NCBI RefSeq assembly: GCF_003952185.1
Contig: NZ_RXFS01000002.1
Span: forward strand, 661,854 to 725,853
Length of the DNA stretch: 64,000 nt
Source of the DNA: Variovorax sp. 679
GTDB taxonomy: Bacteria; Pseudomonadota; Gammaproteobacteria; Burkholderiales; Burkholderiaceae_C
Reading direction: 5' to 3'
This document shows positions 61,210 through 64,000 of the stretch, one piece after another. The notes under the pieces are model-generated. The model was not told the DNA's origin. It saw only the letters and a program-made list of their open reading frames with translations, and did not search any database. The position numbers were made by a program, and so were the translations under genes. Every line of letters begins with the position of its first letter. The first letter of the stretch is position 1.

Positions 61210-62475
61210 ATGGACGACACATCGGCGGTCTTTCCACGGAAGATCCATTGGGAAAGCCAGGGCACCAGCCGCATTCCCTTCATGGCCTACACCGAGGCCG
61301 ACCAGCACCGCCAGGAGCTGGAGCGTTTCTTCTACCGCAAGCACTGGAGCTACGTCGGCCTCGAGGCCGAGATCCCGAACGTCGGCGACTTCAAGCGGAC
61401 CGTGGTGGGCGAGCGCTCGGTGATCATGGTGCGCGACGCGGAAGACTCCATCAGCGTCGTCGAGAACGTCTGCGCCCATCGCGGCATGCAGTTCTGCCGC
61501 GAGCGGCATGGCAACCGCAAGGAAGGTGGATTCACCTGCCCCTATCACCAGTGGAACTACACGCTCACGGGCGACCTGCAGGGCGTGCCCTTCCGCCGCG
61601 GCGTGAAGCAGGACGGCAAGGTCAACGGCGGGATGCCCGCCGACTTCAAGACCGCCGAGCACGGCCTGAACAAGCTCAAGGTCGCGACGCGCGGCGGTGT
61701 CGTCTTCGCTTCCTTCGACCCCGAGGTCGAATCGCTCGAGGACTTCATGGGGCCAGAGATCCTCGGCTACTTCGACCGCCTCTTCAACGGCCGCAAGCTC
61801 ACCATCCTCGGCTACAACCGCCAGCGCATTCCGGGCAACTGGAAGCTCATGCAGGAGAACATCAAGGACCCGTACCACCCGGGCCTGCTGCACACCTGGT
61901 TCGTGACCTTCGGCCTCTGGCGCGCGGACAACAAGTCCGAGCTGAAGATGGACCGGCACCACCGGCACGCGGCCATGATCTCCACGCGCGGCGCGAGTGG
62001 CAAGGCCGACCAGGTGACGCAGGTGTCGAGCTTCAAGGAAAGCATGCAGCTCAACGATCCACGCTTCCTCGACATCGTGCCCGAGCCCTGGTGGGGCGGC
62101 CCGACGGCGGTGATGATGACGCTCTTCCCGAGCGTGATCCTGCAGCAGCAGGTCAACAGCGTCTCGACGCGCCACATCCAGCCCAGCGGCCCCGGCGCCT
62201 TCGATTTCGTGTGGACGCACTTCGGCTTCGAAGACGACACCGGGGAAATGACCCAGCGCAGGCTGCGGCAGGCCAATCTCTTCGGCCCGGCGGGCTTCGT
62301 CTCGGCCGACGACGGCGAGGTGATCGAGCTGTCGCAGAAGGGCTTCGAGCAGAAGCCCTTCCATCGCACGCTCGCCGAACTCGGCGGACGCGGGGTCGGG
62401 GACACCGACCACATGGTCACGGAGACGCTGATCCGCGGCATGTACGAGTACTGGCGCAAGGTGATGGAGGCTTGA
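61210..62475 (+). CDS. Ring-hydroxylating oxygenase alpha subunit, NagG-like
   Basis: A 421-residue Rieske non-haem iron oxygenase large subunit. The Rieske motif is C88-x-H90 ... C110-x2-H113. The catalytic iron site has H223 and H228 ([12 protein letters not shown], with the bridging D220) and probably D367 or D368 near the C-terminus. The N-terminus ([17 protein letters not shown]) and overall pattern match salicylate 5-hydroxylase NagG. ATG 61210 is preceded by AGGAG; the frame upstream to 61138 has no similarity. It receives electrons from the ferredoxin two genes down. The real substrate may be salicylate or another aromatic acid. Confidence 0.92.
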   Translation: MDDTSAVFPRKIHWESQGTSRIPFMAYTEADQHRQELERFFYRKHWSYVGLEAEIPNVGDFKRTVVGERSVIMVRDAEDSISVVENVCAHRGMQFCRERHGNRKEGGFTCPYHQWNYTLTGDLQGVPFRRGVKQDGKVNGGMPADFKTAEHGLNKLKVATRGGVVFASFDPEVESLEDFMGPEILGYFDRLFNGRKLTILGYNRQRIPGNWKLMQENIKDPYHPGLLHTWFVTFGLWRADNKSELKMDRHHRHAAMISTRGASGKADQVTQVSSFKESMQLNDPRFLDIVPEPWWGGPTAVMMTLFPSVILQQQVNSVSTRHIQPSGPGAFDFVWTHFGFEDDTGEMTQRRLRQANLFGPAGFVSADDGEVIELSQKGFEQKPFHRTLAELGGRGVGDTDHMVTETLIRGMYEYWRKVMEA

Positions 62476-62476
62476 A

Positions 62477-62947
62477 ATGGACTTCCAGGACTACTTCGAG
62501 CTTTCGCAGCTCTACGCCAGCTATGCCCATGCGGTGAGCTCCAGCCAGTGGGAGCTCTGGCCCGAGTTCTTCACCGAGGACTGCAGCTACCGCCTGCAGC
62601 CGCGCGAGAACCACGAGCGCGGCTTTCCGCTCGCCACGCTTTCGTTCGAGAGCAAGGGCATGCTGAAGGACCGCGTCTACGGCATCCGCGAGACCCTTTT
62701 CCACGACCCGTACTACCAGCGCCACGTGGTGGGCGCGCCGGTGGTGCTGAAGGCCGAGCCGGGGCGCATCGAGTCGGAGGCCAACTACGCCGTGTTCCGC
62801 ACGAAGCTCTCGGAGCTTTCGACGGTGTTCAGCGTGGGCCGCTACATCGACGTCGTCGTGCGCACCGGACAAGGCCTGAAGTTCGCCTCGCGCCAGGTCA
62901 TCTACGACAGCGAAATGATCCCGAACTCCGTCATCTACCCCCTGTGA
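62477..62947 (+). CDS. Ring-hydroxylating oxygenase beta subunit, NagH-like
   Basis: A 156-residue small subunit of the NTF2-like fold ([49 protein letters not shown]). It is structural in the alpha3beta3 oxygenase. It starts one base after the alpha stop with GGAGG inside the end of alpha, so the two are coupled. Confidence 0.93.
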   Translation: MDFQDYFELSQLYASYAHAVSSSQWELWPEFFTEDCSYRLQPRENHERGFPLATLSFESKGMLKDRVYGIRETLFHDPYYQRHVVGAPVVLKAEPGRIESEANYAVFRTKLSELSTVFSVGRYIDVVVRTGQGLKFASRQVIYDSEMIPNSVIYPL

Positions 62948-62963
62948 AGCGAAGAGAAAAACC

Positions 62964-63290
62964 ATGAGCGATGGATCCAACAACGGCTGGACGGATGCCG
63001 CACATTTCGATGATGTGCCCGCTGGCGACGTCATCGGACTGATCGTCGAAGGCCGCGACCTGGCTCTCTACAACGTGGACGGCAGCATCTACGCGACCGA
63101 CAACATCTGCACGCATGGGCATGCCCGCCTGTGCGAGGGCTTTCTCGAAGGGCACGAGATCGAGTGTCCGCTGCACCAGGGCACGTTCGACGTGCGCAAC
63201 GGCGCCCCCACCTGCGCTCCGGTGACCGAGGCGATCCGTTCCTACCCCGTGAAGATCGAGGGCGGGCGGGTGTTTCTCTCGCTGGGCTGA
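62964..63290 (+). CDS. Rieske-type ferredoxin
   Basis: A 108-residue [2Fe-2S] Rieske ferredoxin with CTH (Cys-x-His) and CPLH motifs 17 residues apart, as in NagAb/NahAb. It shuttles electrons from the reductase to the oxygenase alpha subunit. It is 16 bases after the beta gene. Confidence 0.95.
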   Translation: MSDGSNNGWTDAAHFDDVPAGDVIGLIVEGRDLALYNVDGSIYATDNICTHGHARLCEGFLEGHEIECPLHQGTFDVRNGAPTCAPVTEAIRSYPVKIEGGRVFLSLG

Positions 63291-63307
63291 TCCGTCGCGA
63301 GCAGCCC

Positions 63308-64000
63308 ATGAGCACACAGGACAGCACGATCGCGATCGTCGGCGGCGGACAAGCCGGTGGATGGGCTGCGCAGACACTGCGCAGCGAAGGCTTCGGCGGC
63401 AGGATCGTGCTGATCGGCAACGAAAGCCATCGCCCATACGAGCGCCCTCCTCTTTCGAAATCGGTGCTCGCCGGAGAAGCGCCGCCGGAAACGACCCGAC
63501 TGCTCAAACCCGAAGCCTTCGATGCGCTGAACGTGGACTGGCGACCCGGCGTGAACGCCGCGCGCATCGATAGGGCTGCGAAGCAACTGCACCTGAGCGA
63601 CGGCGAGCCCGTTCGATACGACAAGCTGATCCTGTGCACCGGAGGCCGGGCGCGACAGCTGGGCATTCCCGGCGCGAACCTGCCCGGCGTGTTCACGCTG
63701 CGCAGCATCGACGATGCCGCCGCACTCGGCGCGGCGCTCGTTCCCGGCAAGCGGCTGCTGGTCATCGGCGGAGGATGGATCGGGCTTGAGGTAGCGGCGA
63801 CAGCTCGCGGGAAAGGGCTCGACGTCACGGTTGTCGAAGCCATGGAGCGGCTGTGCGAACGCACCGTGCCGTCGGAAATCTCCGGCTACCTGCTGCGGCT
63901 TCATGCATCGCATGGCGTCCGCGTCGAACTCGGCACGGGCATCGAACAGCTGGAGCAAGGCGCGGACGGCGTCGGACTGACGGCAACACTGACCAACGGA
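63308..64000 (+). CDS. FAD-dependent ferredoxin reductase (cut by window end)
   Basis: The first 231 codons of a BphA4/ThcD-type ferredoxin reductase are present. The FAD-binding GGGQAGGWAA (11-20), ERPPLSKS (about 45-52), the ATG-like CTGG box and the NAD-binding GGGWIGLEVAA (about 155-166) are visible. The C-terminus lies outside the window. ATG 63308 is 17 bases after the ferredoxin stop. It completes the NagG/H-type electron chain. The nag operons of Ralstonia use a different, NagAa-type reductase, so this pairing is a variant. Confidence 0.93.
   Translation, partial: MSTQDSTIAIVGGGQAGGWAAQTLRSEGFGGRIVLIGNESHRPYERPPLSKSVLAGEAPPETTRLLKPEAFDALNVDWRPGVNAARIDRAAKQLHLSDGEPVRYDKLILCTGGRARQLGIPGANLPGVFTLRSIDDAAALGAALVPGKRLLVIGGGWIGLEVAATARGKGLDVTVVEAMERLCERTVPSEISGYLLRLHASHGVRVELGTGIEQLEQGADGVGLTATLTNG

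Overview
The window is G+C-rich bacterial chromosome with dense, mostly minus-strand gene packing. The engB/cytochrome c pairing, the NagR/NagGH-type aromatic hydroxylase cluster and overall protein character fit a member of the Burkholderiales, most likely a Variovorax-like comamonad. That taxonomic call is inference from gene content and not from a marker gene. I saw no rRNA, tRNA, CRISPR array, integrase or complete insertion sequence.

Left part (1-18.4 kb): mostly housekeeping and uptake genes. These are the 5' end of a c-type cytochrome gene, engB, an epoxide-hydrolase-like protein, two tandem LpxL/HtrB-type acyltransferases, metK with a hairpin-containing leader, and a TctD/TctE-like two-component pair. 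A divergent NitT/TauT-type ABC transporter operon closed by a clear terminator follows. Next come two TonB-dependent receptors, a PepSY-type membrane protein and a small His-rich membrane protein (probably iron-responsive, with a Fur-like box at 16083-16101), then a phospholipase-D-family lipoprotein, a RBBP9-like hydrolase and a zinc-independent MDR oxidoreductase.

Central part (19.6-59.5 kb): a large secretion locus, nearly all on the minus strand. A long operon starts with a TpsB/FhaC-type outer-membrane transporter at about 59.5 kb. It continues through an ExbB fused to DUF2341- and LamG-like domains, ExbD, a TonB-like protein, a Porin_5-type porin, a coiled-coil periplasmic protein, a PpiC-type isomerase, a YbjN-like protein and a small protein. 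It then runs without a break into a type II secretion operon gspG-K-L-M-D-E-F ending at 41.7 kb. Downstream are two tandem DING/PstS-like secreted proteins. After these comes a regulatory cassette: a free STN-domain protein, an ECF sigma factor, FecR and a truncated FecR-like protein. The cassette leads into a 4260-residue filamentous-haemagglutinin-family (TpsA-like) protein, a second ECF sigma factor, and a protein joining a Phd/YefM-like domain to an IS5-type transposase N-terminal-like domain. The remaining T2SS genes, gspH-I-J on the minus strand and a short gspC on the plus strand, lie at 19.6-21.8 kb. Together the locus has GspC to GspM (no prepilin peptidase or GspN seen), a two-partner secretion pair separated by about 22 kb, a private Ton motor and a cell-surface-signalling cassette without a TonB receptor. 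I infer one coordinated system for exporting and displaying a very large surface protein, with the DING proteins as plausible T2SS cargo.

Right part (59.8-64 kb): a small secreted protein, then a NahR/NagR-type LysR regulator divergent from a ring-hydroxylating oxygenase operon (NagG-like alpha, NagH-like beta, Rieske ferredoxin, and a ferredoxin reductase cut by the window end), probably for a hydroxylated or amino-substituted aromatic acid.
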